NCBI GenBank assembly: GCA_900473205.1
Contig: UCLB01000018.1
Span: 48,584-112,583 of the forward strand
Length of the DNA: 64,000 nt
Reading direction: 5' to 3'
Origin: Hyphomicrobiales bacterium
GTDB taxonomy: Bacteria > Pseudomonadota > Alphaproteobacteria > Rhizobiales > Rhizobiaceae
Part shown: piece after piece, positions 36,098 through 46,354 of the stretch
Numbering within the stretch: the first letter of the stretch is position 1
Layout: the number at the start of each line of letters is the position of its first letter
Made by a program: the position numbers and the translations under genes
Notes under the pieces: model-generated
Told to the model about the DNA's origin: nothing
Seen by the model: only the letters and a program-made list of their open reading frames with translations
The model's database searches: none

Positions 36098-37228
36098 TTA
36101 TAACCCTCCAAGTTTTGCCAACACTCCACCCGTCACCGGCTCCCGCACCCCCGTCGTGCCCGGATAGGTCAGCGGCAGACCTCTGAGCGACCGCACAGCA
36201 AAATACGCCCAGGCCTCCGCCTCCGTCGCCCCACCATCGAAACCAGCGTATTCTGCTGCGATGACCTTCGCCCCCAGCTTCGCTGCCTGCTCGGAAAACT
36301 CAGCCATAATCACCGGGTTCAGCCGCCCACCACCGCAAACGACATAGGTTCTGGCACCCTCCGGGAGATAGCTCGCAGACTTGAGAATGGCCGCACCGGT
36401 GAGATGCGCCAGCGTTCGCGCGCCATCCTCCAGCGAAACCTCGCCCTTGGCAGGCGGCAGGAAATCGGAGCGGTCCAGAGAGCGGCGGATGTTTGCAGAG
36501 AAGAAAGGGCTTTCCATATAGCGTGATACCAGTGACGGAGCGACCTTGCCGCGAGCCGCCGTGGCACCACCCTTGTCATAGGCTTTGCCGGTATGTGCCT
36601 CGATCCATTGGTCGATCAGCATGTTGCCCGGGCCGCTGTCGAAAGCCGCCAGCGTACCACCCTCTCCGACATAGGTGAGGTTGGAAATACCGCCGATATT
36701 GACGAAAACCGCAGGCGTTTCGAATTGCGCAGGCAGATTGGCGGCGAGTGCTGCGTGATAGACGGGGATCAACGGCGCGCCCTGTCCACCGTGCACCATG
36801 TCATTGGCGCGCATGTCGTAGACCACATCGATGCCGGTTTCCTCGGCAAGCAAAGGTCCGTCGCCGATCTGCACCGTCAGGGCATCATCCGGGCGATGAA
36901 GCACGGTTTGGCCGTGAAAGCCGATGACGTCGATAGCCTGCGCACTCAACCCGTTCCGATGCAGGAATGATTTCACCGCAGCCGCATGTGCCAGCGTCAG
37001 CTTGCGTTCGGCTTCACCCAGATCGTCGGGGCGCTCACCGCGCTGCCGGATGGTTTTGGCTGTGACCAGCGCCTTTTGCCATGTGGCGCGCAGTTGCTGG
37101 TCATAGGGAAAATATCCGCTCGGGCCGTGGTGCACGACGCTTTCACCATCCGTACGCAGAAGCGCGATGTCGATGCCATCCATGGACGTTCCGCTCATCA
37201 GCCCTATCGCGGTTTTGACCTCGCCCAT
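36098..37228 (-). CDS. anmK: anhydro-N-acetylmuramic acid kinase
   Basis: Cytoplasmic kinase of 376 residues that phosphorylates 1,6-anhydro-MurNAc during cell wall recycling. The N-terminal ASKHA phosphate loop reads [15 protein letters not shown]; the catalytic region GQTVLHRP and the [11 protein letters not shown] block follow; the C terminus has [11 protein letters not shown] 37228 with GGAG 7-8 nt upstream is chosen over the in-frame start at 37255. Divergent from tyrS; the acetyltransferase gene follows within 2 bp. Confidence 0.95.
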   Translation of the reverse strand: MGEVKTAIGLMSGTSMDGIDIALLRTDGESVVHHGPSGYFPYDQQLRATWQKALVTAKTIRQRGERPDDLGEAERKLTLAHAAAVKSFLHRNGLSAQAIDVIGFHGQTVLHRPDDALTVQIGDGPLLAEETGIDVVYDMRANDMVHGGQGAPLIPVYHAALAANLPAQFETPAVFVNIGGISNLTYVGEGGTLAAFDSGPGNMLIDQWIEAHTGKAYDKGGATAARGKVAPSLVSRYMESPFFSANIRRSLDRSDFLPPAKGEVSLEDGARTLAHLTGAAILKSASYLPEGARTYVVCGGGRLNPVIMAEFSEQAAKLGAKVIAAEYAGFDGGATEAEAWAYFAVRSLRGLPLTYPGTTGVREPVTGGVLAKLGGL

Positions 37229-37376
37229 ATCCGTTCTCCTGCCAGATGGAATCATCTCGTTACCGATTGCCGATATTCATGGCGCAAACGGGTGCACTTT
37301 TCAAAAAATGATGCTAAAGGCGCGGCATTCACTGGCATTTCAGTGAGCAGAAGACCCAACCAGAAAGAAAAAGGTT

Positions 37377-38630
37377 ATGTCCAGGTTCAAGTCCGATTTC
37401 CTCCGCACGCTCGATGAGCGCGGCTTCATTCACCAGATCTCCGATGAGGCAGGTCTCGATGAACTCTTCGCCAAGGAAACCGTAACGGCCTATATTGGAT
37501 ATGACCCGACGGCTTCCAGCCTCCATGTCGGCCATCTGACACAGATCATGATGCTGCACTGGTTGCAGGCTACTGGCCACCAGCCAATTTCTCTGATGGG
37601 TGGCGGCACCGGCATGGTGGGCGATCCTTCCTTCAAGGAAGAAGCGCGCAAGCTGATGACGGTCGATATGATCGAGGACAATATCACCTCGCTCAAGCAC
37701 GTCTTTGCCAATTACCTTGATTACGATCGCCAGCCCAATCCTGCGCTGATGATCAACAACGCCGATTGGCTGCGTGGTCTGAACTACCTCGAGTTCCTGC
37801 GCGATGTAGGCCGTCACTTCTCGGTCAACCGCATGCTGTCCTTCGATAGCGTCAAGACGCGTCTCGACCGCGAGCAGTCCTTGTCATTCCTTGAATTCAA
37901 CTACATGATCCTTCAGGCCTACGACTATGTAGAACTGAACCAGCGGACCGGTTGCCGCTTGCAGATGGGTGGCTCGGACCAGTGGGGCAACATCATCAAC
38001 GGTATTGATCTTGGCCACCGCATGGGCACGCCGCAGCTTTACGCGCTGACCTCGCCGCTTCTGACCACCTCATCAGGTGCGAAGATGGGCAAGTCTGCAT
38101 CCGGTGCCGTTTGGCTGAACAAGGACCTGCTGCCGGTTTATGATTTCTGGCAATACTGGCGCAACACGGAAGACGCAGATGTCGTGCGCTTCGCCAAGCT
38201 CTTCACTATCCTGCCGATGGATGAGATTGCCAAACTCGCGCAGCTTGGTGGCTCGGAAATCAACGAAGCCAAGAAAATCCTGGCAACGGAAATCACGGCT
38301 GTTCTGCACGGTCGTGCCGCTGCCGAAGAGGCCGCAGAAACCGCCCGCAAGACCTTCGAAGAAGGTGCGCTGGCCGATAACCTGCCCTCCATCGAAGTGC
38401 CGAAGGGTGAGCTTGAGGCGGGCGTCGGTCTGCTATCGCTCATCGTCCGCGCCGGTCTTGCTGCCTCCAACGGTGAAGCCCGTCGTCACGTTCAGGGCGG
38501 TGCAGTGAAGATCAACGACCAGAGCATGTCCGATGAGCGTCAGGTCATCGGCGCTGGTGAAGTCACGGCAGATGGTGTCATCAAGCTGTCGCTGGGCAAG
38601 AAGAAGCACATTCTCGTGCGGCCTGTTTGA
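37377..38630 (+). CDS. tyrS: tyrosine--tRNA ligase
   Basis: Class I aminoacyl-tRNA synthetase of 417 residues that charges tRNA-Tyr. The HIGH-like motif is SLHVGHL; the KMSKS loop appears as [11 protein letters not shown]; the Y-x-x-L-Q motif is [10 protein letters not shown]-terminal S4 domain begins at about residue 350. An AAAAAGG element precedes the ATG. A short inverted repeat (CACTG...CAGTG, about 37330-37345) lies in the leader. A GC-rich hairpin follows the stop. Confidence 0.97.
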   Translation: MSRFKSDFLRTLDERGFIHQISDEAGLDELFAKETVTAYIGYDPTASSLHVGHLTQIMMLHWLQATGHQPISLMGGGTGMVGDPSFKEEARKLMTVDMIEDNITSLKHVFANYLDYDRQPNPALMINNADWLRGLNYLEFLRDVGRHFSVNRMLSFDSVKTRLDREQSLSFLEFNYMILQAYDYVELNQRTGCRLQMGGSDQWGNIINGIDLGHRMGTPQLYALTSPLLTTSSGAKMGKSASGAVWLNKDLLPVYDFWQYWRNTEDADVVRFAKLFTILPMDEIAKLAQLGGSEINEAKKILATEITAVLHGRAAAEEAAETARKTFEEGALADNLPSIEVPKGELEAGVGLLSLIVRAGLAASNGEARRHVQGGAVKINDQSMSDERQVIGAGEVTADGVIKLSLGKKKHILVRPV

Positions 38631-38637
38631 AAATAAG

Positions 38638-38670
38638 GCAGGGAGATAGCACGAGCTTCTCCCTGCATTT
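38638..38670 (+). terminator. probable terminator after tyrS
   Basis: A perfect 9-bp stem (GCAGGGAGA 38638-38646, TCTCCCTGC 38658-38666) begins 7 bp after the tyrS stop. The following T-run is weak (ATTTCC), so termination may be partial. Confidence 0.6.
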
Positions 38671-38694
38671 CCTCGGAGGAGACAACCTCTCATC

Positions 38695-38778
38695 CGTCAT
38701 GCTCGGGCTTGTCCCGAGCATCTAACGAACCCCAAGATCAAACGGGATCAGATCCTCGGGACAAGCCCGAGGATGACG
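38695..38778. repeat. paired REP-like palindromic repeat, copy 3
   Basis: Arms at 38695-38723 and 38750-38778 are inverted, each with its own stem-loop; the left arm has compensating changes (GCTCGGG...CCCGAGC) that keep the stem. The spacer is an 8-bp AACGAACC plus 18 bp matching the segment next to the GIY-YIG start codon at 12 of 18 bases. Located between tyrS and the convergent ABC permease gene. Confidence 0.9.
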
Positions 38779-38804
38779 TTGAGTGCGTATAAAACCGCTC
38801 TCGG

Positions 38805-39566
38805 TTAGTTCCTCAACTTATAGCCGGTCTTGAACATCCAGCCCACCACGCCAAGGCACACGGCCAGGAACAGCGTGATCATCGCAAGGCTGAGGATCGG
38901 GTTAACATCCGAAATCTCATAGAAACTCCAGCGGAAGCCGCTGATGAGGTAGAGCACCGGATTGAAGTGACTGACCGTCTGCCAGAATGGCGGCAGCATG
39001 TTGATGGAATAGAAGCTGCCACCGAGGAAGGTCAGCGGTGGGACGACCAGCATCGGGATGAGGTTGAGCTGTTCGAAATTCGAAGCCCATATGCCGATGA
39101 TGAATCCGAACAGGCTGAAGCTGATAGCCGTCAGCACGAAGAACAGGATCATCATGAAGGGATGGGCGATCGATATGTCGACGAAGAAGGAGGCCGTGAT
39201 GAGAATGATCGTGCCGATCATCAACCCCTTGGTCGCCGCCGCCCCGACATAGCCGATAACGATCTCGCTCATCGCCACGGGGGCAGATAGAATTTCATAG
39301 ATCGTGCCGGTGAATTTCGGGAAATAAATTCCAAATGAGCCGTTGCTGATACATTGCGTCAGCAACGTCAGCATGATGAGGCCGGGCGTGATGAAGGCGC
39401 CATAAGAAACGCCCTCCACCTGCTGAATGCGCGAACCGATGGCGGTGCCGAAGACGATGAAGTAAAGCGAGGTGGAGATGACCGGCGAGACGACACTCTG
39501 CAATAGCGTGCGGCGTGTGCGGGCCATTTCAAACAGGTAGATGGATTTGATTGCCTCGAAGTTCAT
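38805..39566 (-). CDS. ABC-2 type permease (YadH-like exporter)
   Basis: Inner-membrane permease of 253 residues with six membrane segments of the ABC-2 family, similar to YadH/NodJ-type exporters. The conserved [23 protein letters not shown] segment (residues about 80-98) and [11 protein letters not shown] are visible. Its ATG overlaps the ATPase stop by 4 bp. Exported substrate unknown. It ends about 27 bp from a REP-like repeat. Confidence 0.9.
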   Translation of the reverse strand: MNFEAIKSIYLFEMARTRRTLLQSVVSPVISTSLYFIVFGTAIGSRIQQVEGVSYGAFITPGLIMLTLLTQCISNGSFGIYFPKFTGTIYEILSAPVAMSEIVIGYVGAAATKGLMIGTIILITASFFVDISIAHPFMMILFFVLTAISFSLFGFIIGIWASNFEQLNLIPMLVVPPLTFLGGSFYSINMLPPFWQTVSHFNPVLYLISGFRWSFYEISDVNPILSLAMITLFLAVCLGVVGWMFKTGYKLRN

Positions 39567-40501
39567 TTTTGACCTCCCACCAGTGCCACGAAAATGTCTT
39601 CGAGAGAACTTTGCCGCGTTGAAATATCCTTGAAGTGAATGCCTGCAGCGGACAGCGCTGCCAGCACATCGGCGATCCGGCTCTGCTCGCCATTGCCCTC
39701 ATATTCGTAGGTCAGGCAGCTGCCGTCTTCGGAGAGCGATAGCTGGAACTGTGAGAGACTATCCGGCAAAGCCTTCACCGGCTCGGTCAACTCAAGCGAA
39801 AGCTGCTTGCGACCGAGCTTCTGCATCAGGGCCGTCTTGTCTTCCACTAGCAAAAGCTCGCCGCCATTGATGACGCCAACGCGGTCGGCAATCTCTTCGG
39901 CCTCTTCGATATAATGCGTGGTCAGAATGATGGTAACGCCGGTGGCGCGAAGCTCTTCCACCACCTGCCACATATCGCGACGCAGGGCGACATCGACGCC
40001 CGCCGTCGGCTCATCCAGAAACAGAATTTTCGGCTCGTGCGCCAGTGCCTTGGCAATCAGCACACGCCGCTTCATGCCGCCCGAGAGCTCGCGCAGCATG
40101 TTGTCCTTCTTGCTGAAGAGCGACAGCGATTTCAAAATGCGCTCGACCAGCTCCGGGTTCTTCTTCTGGCCATGCAGCCCGCGGGAGAAGGACACCGTGT
40201 TCCAGACGGTTTCGAACTGGTCGGTCGTCAGTTCCTGCGGCACAAGGCCGATCAACTCGCGGGTCTTGCGAAATTCGCTGACCACATCATGCCCGCCGAC
40301 AAGTACCCTGCCCTCGCCGGGATTGACCAGTCCGCAAATGATGGAAATCAACGTCGTCTTGCCCGCGCCATTAGGCCCGAGAAGCGCGAGGATTTCGCCT
40401 TGATAAATGTCGAGTGTAATACCCTTGAGAGCCTGAAATCCGTTCGCGTAGGACTTGGTCAGGTTCTGGATGGAGACGATTGGAGTTATGGGGGAGTTCA
40501 T
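39563..40501 (-). CDS. ABC transporter ATP-binding protein (YadG-like)
   Basis: Cytoplasmic ATPase of 312 residues pairing with the ABC-2 permease. Walker [15 protein letters not shown], signature [15 protein letters not shown], Walker [13 protein letters not shown] and the H-loop [11 protein letters not shown] are all intact; a C-terminal extension of about 90 residues is typical of the YadG/DrrA group. ATG 40501 ([14 protein letters not shown]) is chosen rather than the longer frame from 40546. The two genes form an exporter operon; substrate unknown. Confidence 0.92.
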   Translation of the reverse strand: MNSPITPIVSIQNLTKSYANGFQALKGITLDIYQGEILALLGPNGAGKTTLISIICGLVNPGEGRVLVGGHDVVSEFRKTRELIGLVPQELTTDQFETVWNTVSFSRGLHGQKKNPELVERILKSLSLFSKKDNMLRELSGGMKRRVLIAKALAHEPKILFLDEPTAGVDVALRRDMWQVVEELRATGVTIILTTHYIEEAEEIADRVGVINGGELLLVEDKTALMQKLGRKQLSLELTEPVKALPDSLSQFQLSLSEDGSCLTYEYEGNGEQSRIADVLAALSAAGIHFKDISTRQSSLEDIFVALVGGQK

Positions 40502-40613
40502 AAGAAATCTTTCAACACAATCCTGCTGAGAAGGATATAGGTTCAAGATTGCTTAAAAGCCATCCCCGTAAGAAGATCATTCCATATGCTGGATGGTTTT
40601 GAGTAGACCAAAC

Positions 40614-41795
40614 TCAGCTACAATGGCGATAGCCGGATTTGCGGGTGCGCAGATCGAAATGGAAGTGGTTCCAATGGTTTGGATCGCTTCCCGGTCCAAG
40701 AACAGTCGAGAAATATTTGCAGCTGTCGCTGCGCACGGCTTTCAAAAGACCCTTTTCGCGGAAGGCGAAGAAGCTCTTCTTGCGCACGTCGATTTCCTTG
40801 CCGTTCTTCAGCGTGATCGTGCCGATATCGATGGCGTTACCGCGCGCATGTTCCGACCATGGGTTGCTGGAGCGTGAATTCATCTTGCGGCAGGAATAAC
40901 CACCCATCGGCGTGATGCGCTCGACGCCCGAAAGGTAGCGGAAGCGCGAGGATGGCACGAGTTCAAACTTCACCCATTTGGCAAAGGCAAGCGTGACCTG
41001 GCAGTTGAGTTTGACGGCGGGCCGGATGGCAACACCGCTGGCAAGACCTGAGAGTTCGAGGGGATAGTCGATGCCGCAGGTTGGGCCATCGGCTATGCGC
41101 GCGACATCGCGAAACGAAACGCCGAGCCTGCGCAGCTCCGAGCGACAGGAGATTTCCGATTGCGGCATCATGCCCGGCGGGGAAGACATGCGGCTTTCCT
41201 GCATCGGGTTGTCAGGCATCAGCATCGCCACTTCCTGCACCGGCTGACGCTGGCGCTGGCCTTCACCGGGTGGCGGGACAAGGCGGGATTGACCGACAGG
41301 CTGCTGACGCTGCGCGGGTGCCGCCCGCATCCTGCTGCCCATCGGCTGGCCGGATGGGCTGGCGATATCCATATCCTGCTCTTCGGCAAGGCCGCGCACG
41401 GGGCCGGAAACGCCCAGCCCGTCATCCATATTGACGCCGCCCTCGCCTTCGGCCGTTTCGCTGGACATCTGCGGAGCTGCGCCACCCAAACGCGCCTGCT
41501 GCGCATCCAGCGTGGAATATTGCTGGCCGGGAGCCGCCTGCAACAAAGGATCGCGAGACGGCGTATGCTGCGGCATCGGCTGGGCGAGTGGCGCGTAATC
41601 GCTGATGGGCTGGCTCTGAACGCCTGGCCCCGGAGAAACGCTGTAATTCTGCTGCTGAGAGGAGCGGATGGAACTGACCCGCGTAGCGCCATCGACGTCA
41701 GCGGGAGGAACAAGGCTCTCCGCAGAACACGACACGATCACCGTGGACATCATCAACAACGTCACAAAACGACGCGGAAGGGAAACATACGCCAT
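40614..41795 (-). CDS. extensin-family protein, probable lipoprotein
   Basis: Protein of 393 residues. The N terminus has a signal peptide ending in a lipobox-like VIVSC, so the mature protein may be lipid-anchored. A low-complexity Pro/Gln/Ser-rich stretch (about residues 25-190) follows. The C-terminal Extensin_2 domain has cysteines and the conserved blocks CGIDYPLEL, NPWSEHARGNAIDIG and DPNHWNHFHFD, which contain the His/Asp residues of a peptidase-like metal site. A cell-envelope role is likely; activity is unproven. ATG 41795 is preferred to the frame start at 41834. Confidence 0.8.
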   Translation of the reverse strand: MAYVSLPRRFVTLLMMSTVIVSCSAESLVPPADVDGATRVSSIRSSQQQNYSVSPGPGVQSQPISDYAPLAQPMPQHTPSRDPLLQAAPGQQYSTLDAQQARLGGAAPQMSSETAEGEGGVNMDDGLGVSGPVRGLAEEQDMDIASPSGQPMGSRMRAAPAQRQQPVGQSRLVPPPGEGQRQRQPVQEVAMLMPDNPMQESRMSSPPGMMPQSEISCRSELRRLGVSFRDVARIADGPTCGIDYPLELSGLASGVAIRPAVKLNCQVTLAFAKWVKFELVPSSRFRYLSGVERITPMGGYSCRKMNSRSSNPWSEHARGNAIDIGTITLKNGKEIDVRKKSFFAFREKGLLKAVRSDSCKYFSTVLGPGSDPNHWNHFHFDLRTRKSGYRHCS

Positions 41796-41914
41796 ACCAG
41801 AACCTGTACCTTCAGCGGCCACAACGCGCGGCAATTGAAGGAAATTCTAAACAAATTTGGTAAACGAAGTCTTTGCGCCGCAGCCGAGAAAGTCAGTGGC
41901 AAAGGCTTGGGTGC

Positions 41915-41947
41915 GCAAAAGCCGGACAACATCGGTGTTGCCCGGCT
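41915..41947 (-). terminator. rho-independent terminator of the 41977-42900 gene
   Basis: Stem AAGCCGG(A)CAACA / TGTTG(C)CCGGCTT at 41919-41947 reads on the minus strand into TTTTGCG. It lies about 30 bp past the stop of the unknown gene. Confidence 0.78.
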
Positions 41948-41976
41948 TGTAAGCGCCTGAAGACTGGGTCGCTACA

Positions 41977-42900
41977 TCACAGCTGGAATTTGAAGGTGAT
42001 GACGTATTCGGTGGGGCGGCCACGGTCCCGCGTGCGGGACACTTCGAGTGTCACCTCTTCCATTTTATGCTCCAGCCTTTCGGTGATCTTGCCGCCAGTC
42101 GTATCCTCGCGATGGAAAGAGGTTGGACCGTAACCCAGACCGAGCCTGCGGGTCTGCGCGTTGTCCATGTACGTCTTGCCAATCGAACCGTAGAGATCGC
42201 CATTGCGAACGGTCGCATCGAAGCCGTGTTGCGTCTGCTCCTGAAAGACGCTTGCTGAGAGCGATCTGTCCAAGTCCCGCACGGTTGAACCAGCGCTGAA
42301 CCGGGTAAATCGGCTTCCATCATGCTCGACGGAAACATTGCTCTTCATTTCAAAGTCGGGATCACCGCTGGAGTGATATCCATTCGCAATGCGGTTGTTG
42401 TAGTTGAAGATATAGCGTTCGCTGCGGGCATTGTACTGGAAGCCGTAGGTCGAATTGCCGTTGCGCATCTGCACGCCAAGGGCTGGCTCCGTTCCCAAAA
42501 TCGGGGAGACATTGTTGGCAAAATTGAACAGCGGTGCGGTGACGCGATCAAACTGTGCGTTACTGAGTTCGAATGGCTTGCCGCTGCGATCAAAGCCGCC
42601 GACAGCCAGGCAAGGACGCTGGTCGATGACGCTTTTCAAGGCAAAGACCGTGCAGCCATCCGAGGTCATACCCGCGATTGCCGCATGCACCGAGTTGCGA
42701 AGCGTATAGCTGCCGCAGCAGGAATAGGGATCGGAGTCGAAACTGGCCTCCCCGGTGTACCCGGTGAAGATAATGCCGCTCGCACCGCTGGACTTGCCGG
42801 CACCGGAAAAATGCGGGCCACTCTTCAGCGGAAACAGTTTGAACTCGTCGTCTTGAGCCATGGCTTTGGAACCGGTCAGTTCCGATAGCGGTGATGCCAT
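41977..42900 (-). CDS. hypothetical protein, beta-rich
   Basis: Protein of 307 residues that I do not recognise. There is no signal peptide or membrane helix. The N-terminal third has a CC pair and further cysteines (SDPYSCCGSYTLRN, DGCTVF, QRPCLAV); the rest alternates polar and aromatic residues in a pattern suggesting beta strands. It stands alone between extensin-family and DUF1883 genes, with its own terminator. The 240-bp region upstream must hold its promoter. Strand-wide codon pattern looks like the neighbouring host genes. Confidence 0.65.
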   Translation of the reverse strand: MASPLSELTGSKAMAQDDEFKLFPLKSGPHFSGAGKSSGASGIIFTGYTGEASFDSDPYSCCGSYTLRNSVHAAIAGMTSDGCTVFALKSVIDQRPCLAVGGFDRSGKPFELSNAQFDRVTAPLFNFANNVSPILGTEPALGVQMRNGNSTYGFQYNARSERYIFNYNNRIANGYHSSGDPDFEMKSNVSVEHDGSRFTRFSAGSTVRDLDRSLSASVFQEQTQHGFDATVRNGDLYGSIGKTYMDNAQTRRLGLGYGPTSFHREDTTGGKITERLEHKMEEVTLEVSRTRDRGRPTEYVITFKFQL

Positions 42901-43143
42901 TCCCTGTCTCCTTATTCAGAAACGCAATCAAACAAAGAAAGACAAAACTAATGCGAGTGAAAATAGGGCGAAATTAAAGCCATGAGATGAAATCCAGCCA
43001 GACACCTGCCGCCAGTGCGCGGTCGCTCACAGAATACTCGCGCAAAACATGAGAATGCCGACTTGCTTCGAACGCCGAGAAAGGAAGCGTTAATCATAGG
43101 GCCGTAACGTTATGGGACAGAGCTACGAATGAAGGGGCGACCC

Positions 43144-43455
43144 ATGGCCAAGCCGAGCTTCCACTTTACCCATTATGATCTGAAAGAATTGCGCGCTGGC
43201 GCGATCATCGAGGTATCGTTGAATGCCATCAACAATGTGCGGCTGATGAATTCGGGCAATTACCAGCGCTTTACCGAAATGCTGGATTTCAAATATCTGG
43301 GCGGCGTCGCCAAGAAATCGCCTATCCGCGTGACGATACCCGAGACGTCGCACTGGCATCTGGTTGTGGATTGCGAAGGACATGCGGCACTGGCGGAATC
43401 ATCGGTCAAAATGCTACCGCCCCATACGGCCATGCTTGCCCGCAAGGCATCCTGA
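43144..43455 (+). CDS. DUF1883 domain protein
   Basis: Small cytoplasmic protein of 103 residues made up of a DUF1883 domain (FTHYDLKELRAGAIIEV... to ...HWHLVVDCEG). In some bacteria this domain is fused to TIR domains, but here it stands alone. Function unknown. ATG 43144 follows AAGGGGCG by 5 nt. It converges with rarA, 13 bp apart. Confidence 0.8.
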   Translation: MAKPSFHFTHYDLKELRAGAIIEVSLNAINNVRLMNSGNYQRFTEMLDFKYLGGVAKKSPIRVTIPETSHWHLVVDCEGHAALAESSVKMLPPHTAMLARKAS

Positions 43456-43468
43456 GCAGGCTCACAGG

Positions 43469-44785
43469 CTATTTCGCGTTTCGTTCGCGCCGAAGCTTCG
43501 CCCACCAATCCAGCCGTTTGCGAATATCCCGCTCGAAGCCACGATCCGGCGGATCGTAAAACGTCGTGCGGCCCATCTTCTCCGGGAAATAATCCTGCCC
43601 TGAAAAAGCATCCGGCTCATCGTGATCGTAACGATAACCATCGCCGCAAGCTTCGCTTTTCATCAGCTTGGTCGGGGCGTTGAGAATGTGCTTCGGCGGC
43701 AGCAAGGAGCCGTTTTCCTTGGCCGCCCGCATCGCCGCTTTGAAGGCGGTATAGACGGCGTTGGATTTGGGTGCCGTCGCGAGATAGACGCAGGCCTGCG
43801 CCAGCACCAGCTCACCCTCCGGAGAGCCGAGATAATCATATGCGTCCTTGGCGGCATTGCAGATGACCAGAGCCTGCGGGTCGGCAAGGCCGATATCTTC
43901 CACCGCCATGCGCACCAGACGCCGCCCGAGATAGAGCGGGTCTTCCCCCGCATCCATCATGCGCGCCAGATAATAAAGCGCCGCATCGGGATCGGAGCCG
44001 CGCACGGATTTATGTAGTGCGGAGATGAGATTGTAGTGCCCGTCCTGCGCCTTGTCATAAACAGGGGCGCGACGCTGGACGATATGCGTCAGGCCTTCCG
44101 TATCGAAAATCTCGTCCTTGCGGACAGCGCGCCAGACCTCCTCCGCCAGAGTCAGCACGGCACGTCCATCACCATCCGCCATGCGGATCAGCGAGGCGCG
44201 TGCATCATCCGTCAGCGGCAGCGGCTTTTCCTCGACGCTTTCGGCGCGTTTCAGTAGCTCGGCAAGGCTGTCTTCGTCATGCGATTTGAACGTCAGCACC
44301 CGCGCGCGAGATAACAGAGCGGCGTTGAGCTCGAAGGACGGGTTTTCCGTCGTCGCGCCAACGAGAATGATGGTACCATCTTCCATGACAGGCAGGAAAC
44401 TGTCCTGTTGGGCGCGGTTGAAGCGGTGTATTTCGTCTACGAACAGCAAGGTCTGCCGTCCGTTCATGCGGCGGGTGCGGGCACCCTCGAAAACCTTCTT
44501 GAGATCGGCGACGCCGGAGAAAATGGCGGAGATTTGCTCAAAGGCCAGCCCCGCCTCGCCCGACAGCAGCCGGGCAGCCGTCGTTTTACCCGTACCCGGT
44601 GGACCCCAGAAAATCATGGAGCCCAAGGAGCCACTTTCGATCATGCGGCGTAAAACGCCCTCTTCGCCCGTCAGATGCGACTGGCCGGTAACCTCCGCAA
44701 GCGTGGTCGGGCGCAGCCGGTCTGCCAAAGGCCGCCGGTTGGCGACCTCCGTTGGTATCTGTGGGGCGAAGAGATCGCCGCTCAT
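43469..44785 (-). CDS. rarA: replication-associated recombination protein RarA (MgsA)
   Basis: AAA+ ATPase of 438 residues that acts at stalled replication forks. N-terminal Walker A WGPPGTGKTT, Walker B LLFVDEIHRFN, sensor VGATTENPSFELN and the C-terminal MgsA tetramerisation domain (LISALHKSVRGSDPDAALYY) are present. Its start codon overlaps the protease stop in an ATGA arrangement, so it is translationally coupled to the Do-type protease. Confidence 0.95.
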   Translation of the reverse strand: MSGDLFAPQIPTEVANRRPLADRLRPTTLAEVTGQSHLTGEEGVLRRMIESGSLGSMIFWGPPGTGKTTAARLLSGEAGLAFEQISAIFSGVADLKKVFEGARTRRMNGRQTLLFVDEIHRFNRAQQDSFLPVMEDGTIILVGATTENPSFELNAALLSRARVLTFKSHDEDSLAELLKRAESVEEKPLPLTDDARASLIRMADGDGRAVLTLAEEVWRAVRKDEIFDTEGLTHIVQRRAPVYDKAQDGHYNLISALHKSVRGSDPDAALYYLARMMDAGEDPLYLGRRLVRMAVEDIGLADPQALVICNAAKDAYDYLGSPEGELVLAQACVYLATAPKSNAVYTAFKAAMRAAKENGSLLPPKHILNAPTKLMKSEACGDGYRYDHDEPDAFSGQDYFPEKMGRTTFYDPPDRGFERDIRKRLDWWAKLRRERNAK

Positions 44786-46188
44786 CGCAGGAATTGCCGG
44801 ATGCGCTGACCGTCACGAATGATTTCCAGACGCCAGAAGCCAGGATTGTCCTCCAATGCCTTCTCGACATTGGCCGTGGACGTCATATCAGCGCCGTTCA
44901 GCGACACGATGATGTCCTTAGGCTGGAAGCCGACGCGGGCGGCGGGCGAATTGCGCTTCACATCCATAATCACCACGCCGGTCGTGCTGGTCGGCATGCG
45001 CAGCTCATCCGCAAGCTTGGGCGAGAGATTAGCGATCGTGGCTCCAGCGAAAGGATTGCGACCCTCCAGCAAGCGTTCGTCACGCGGTGCCGTTTCCGGC
45101 GCGGTATCGAGCGCGATGGTGACCGTTTTTTCCTTGCCCTTGTCGATCACGGTGATCTTTGCCGATTTGCCGATGCCGGCTGTCGTCAGGCGATAGCCCA
45201 GCGCATCGGGATGCTCAACTTCAATACCATTGACCGCCGTCACCACCTGACCCGGCTCTATGCCAGCCTTCTCAGCCGGGCCATCCTTCACCACGCTGAC
45301 GACCAGCGCACCACGGGCACGCTTGAGGCCAAGCGCCTCAGCGACTTCCGAGGTCACAGGATCGAAGGTTGCGCCGACATAAGGCCGCTGGAAGCTGGTA
45401 TCGCCCTTTTCCGCAGCGGCGAGGAACACACGCACCAGATTGGCCGGAATGGCAAAGCCGATGCCGTTGGAGCCACCGCCGCGCGAGAAGATGGCCGTGT
45501 TGATGCCAATCAACTCGCCCGCCATGTTCATCAACGCACCGCCGGAGTTGCCGGGGTTGATCGACGCATCCGTCTGAATGAAGAAGCCGAAATCGCCTTG
45601 CGTGACCTGGTTACGCGCAAGAGCCGAGACGATACCGCTCGTTACAGTCTGCCCCACACCGAAGGGGTTGCCGATGGCCAACACGAGATCGCCGACCTCT
45701 GTCTTATCCGAATCGCCAAGCGACAGAACGGGGAATTCTTCCTTGGCATCGATCTGCAGCACAGCGAGATCGATGCGGTCATCTTTCAGCAGAACCTTGG
45801 ATGAAAACTCACGACCATCGGCCAGAGCCACCTTGATATCGTCGGCACCATCGATGACGTGATTGTTCGTCACCACGAGGCCGCTGCCGGTTACAATGAC
45901 GCCGGAACCGAGCGACGACTGCTTTTCCGTGCGGTTGGGCAGTTGCTGCCCGAAGAACTGTTCGAAGAACGGGTCACCGGCAAAGGGCGAGCCGCGCTTT
46001 TGCACCACGCGCTCTGCATAGACATTCACGACCGCGCCCGCCGTGCGCTTGACCAGCGGCGCAAAAGAAAGCTGCATTTCGGCCGTGCTAGCGGGTACGG
46101 TTTTATTGTCCTGCGCCCGCACGGCTACAGGCATGACCAGCATCGTCGCCAGAAGGCCGGTGGTCAGATACTTCAACATGCTTGGCAT
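44782..46188 (-). CDS. Do-type periplasmic serine protease (DegP/DegQ family)
   Basis: Periplasmic protease/chaperone of 468 residues for misfolded envelope proteins. Signal peptide (residues 1-25, ending VRAQ), then a trypsin-like domain with the triad His in TNNHVIDGADD, Asp in DDRIDLAVLQ and Ser in NPGNSGGALMN, then two PDZ domains (about 265-350 and 380-465). Several in-frame ATGs occur up to 46287; I chose 46188 (MPSMLKYL) because GAGGA lies 6 nt upstream and the signal peptide follows directly. Four-base overlap with rarA. Confidence 0.9.
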   Translation of the reverse strand: MPSMLKYLTTGLLATMLVMPVAVRAQDNKTVPASTAEMQLSFAPLVKRTAGAVVNVYAERVVQKRGSPFAGDPFFEQFFGQQLPNRTEKQSSLGSGVIVTGSGLVVTNNHVIDGADDIKVALADGREFSSKVLLKDDRIDLAVLQIDAKEEFPVLSLGDSDKTEVGDLVLAIGNPFGVGQTVTSGIVSALARNQVTQGDFGFFIQTDASINPGNSGGALMNMAGELIGINTAIFSRGGGSNGIGFAIPANLVRVFLAAAEKGDTSFQRPYVGATFDPVTSEVAEALGLKRARGALVVSVVKDGPAEKAGIEPGQVVTAVNGIEVEHPDALGYRLTTAGIGKSAKITVIDKGKEKTVTIALDTAPETAPRDERLLEGRNPFAGATIANLSPKLADELRMPTSTTGVVIMDVKRNSPAARVGFQPKDIIVSLNGADMTSTANVEKALEDNPGFWRLEIIRDGQRIRQFLR

Positions 46189-46354
46189 GTGATTCCTCAT
46201 CCTCATCAATATGATGGAGTTATAACGCCTCAGCCTATAAATCAAAGGGCGGCAAGATAATGACAGACTGTGCATCAAACACAGCAATGGAACAAGTTGT
46301 GGTCATCAAGACTTTAGACGGCATATAAAGTCCGGTTCTGGAAAAGAGATCCAC

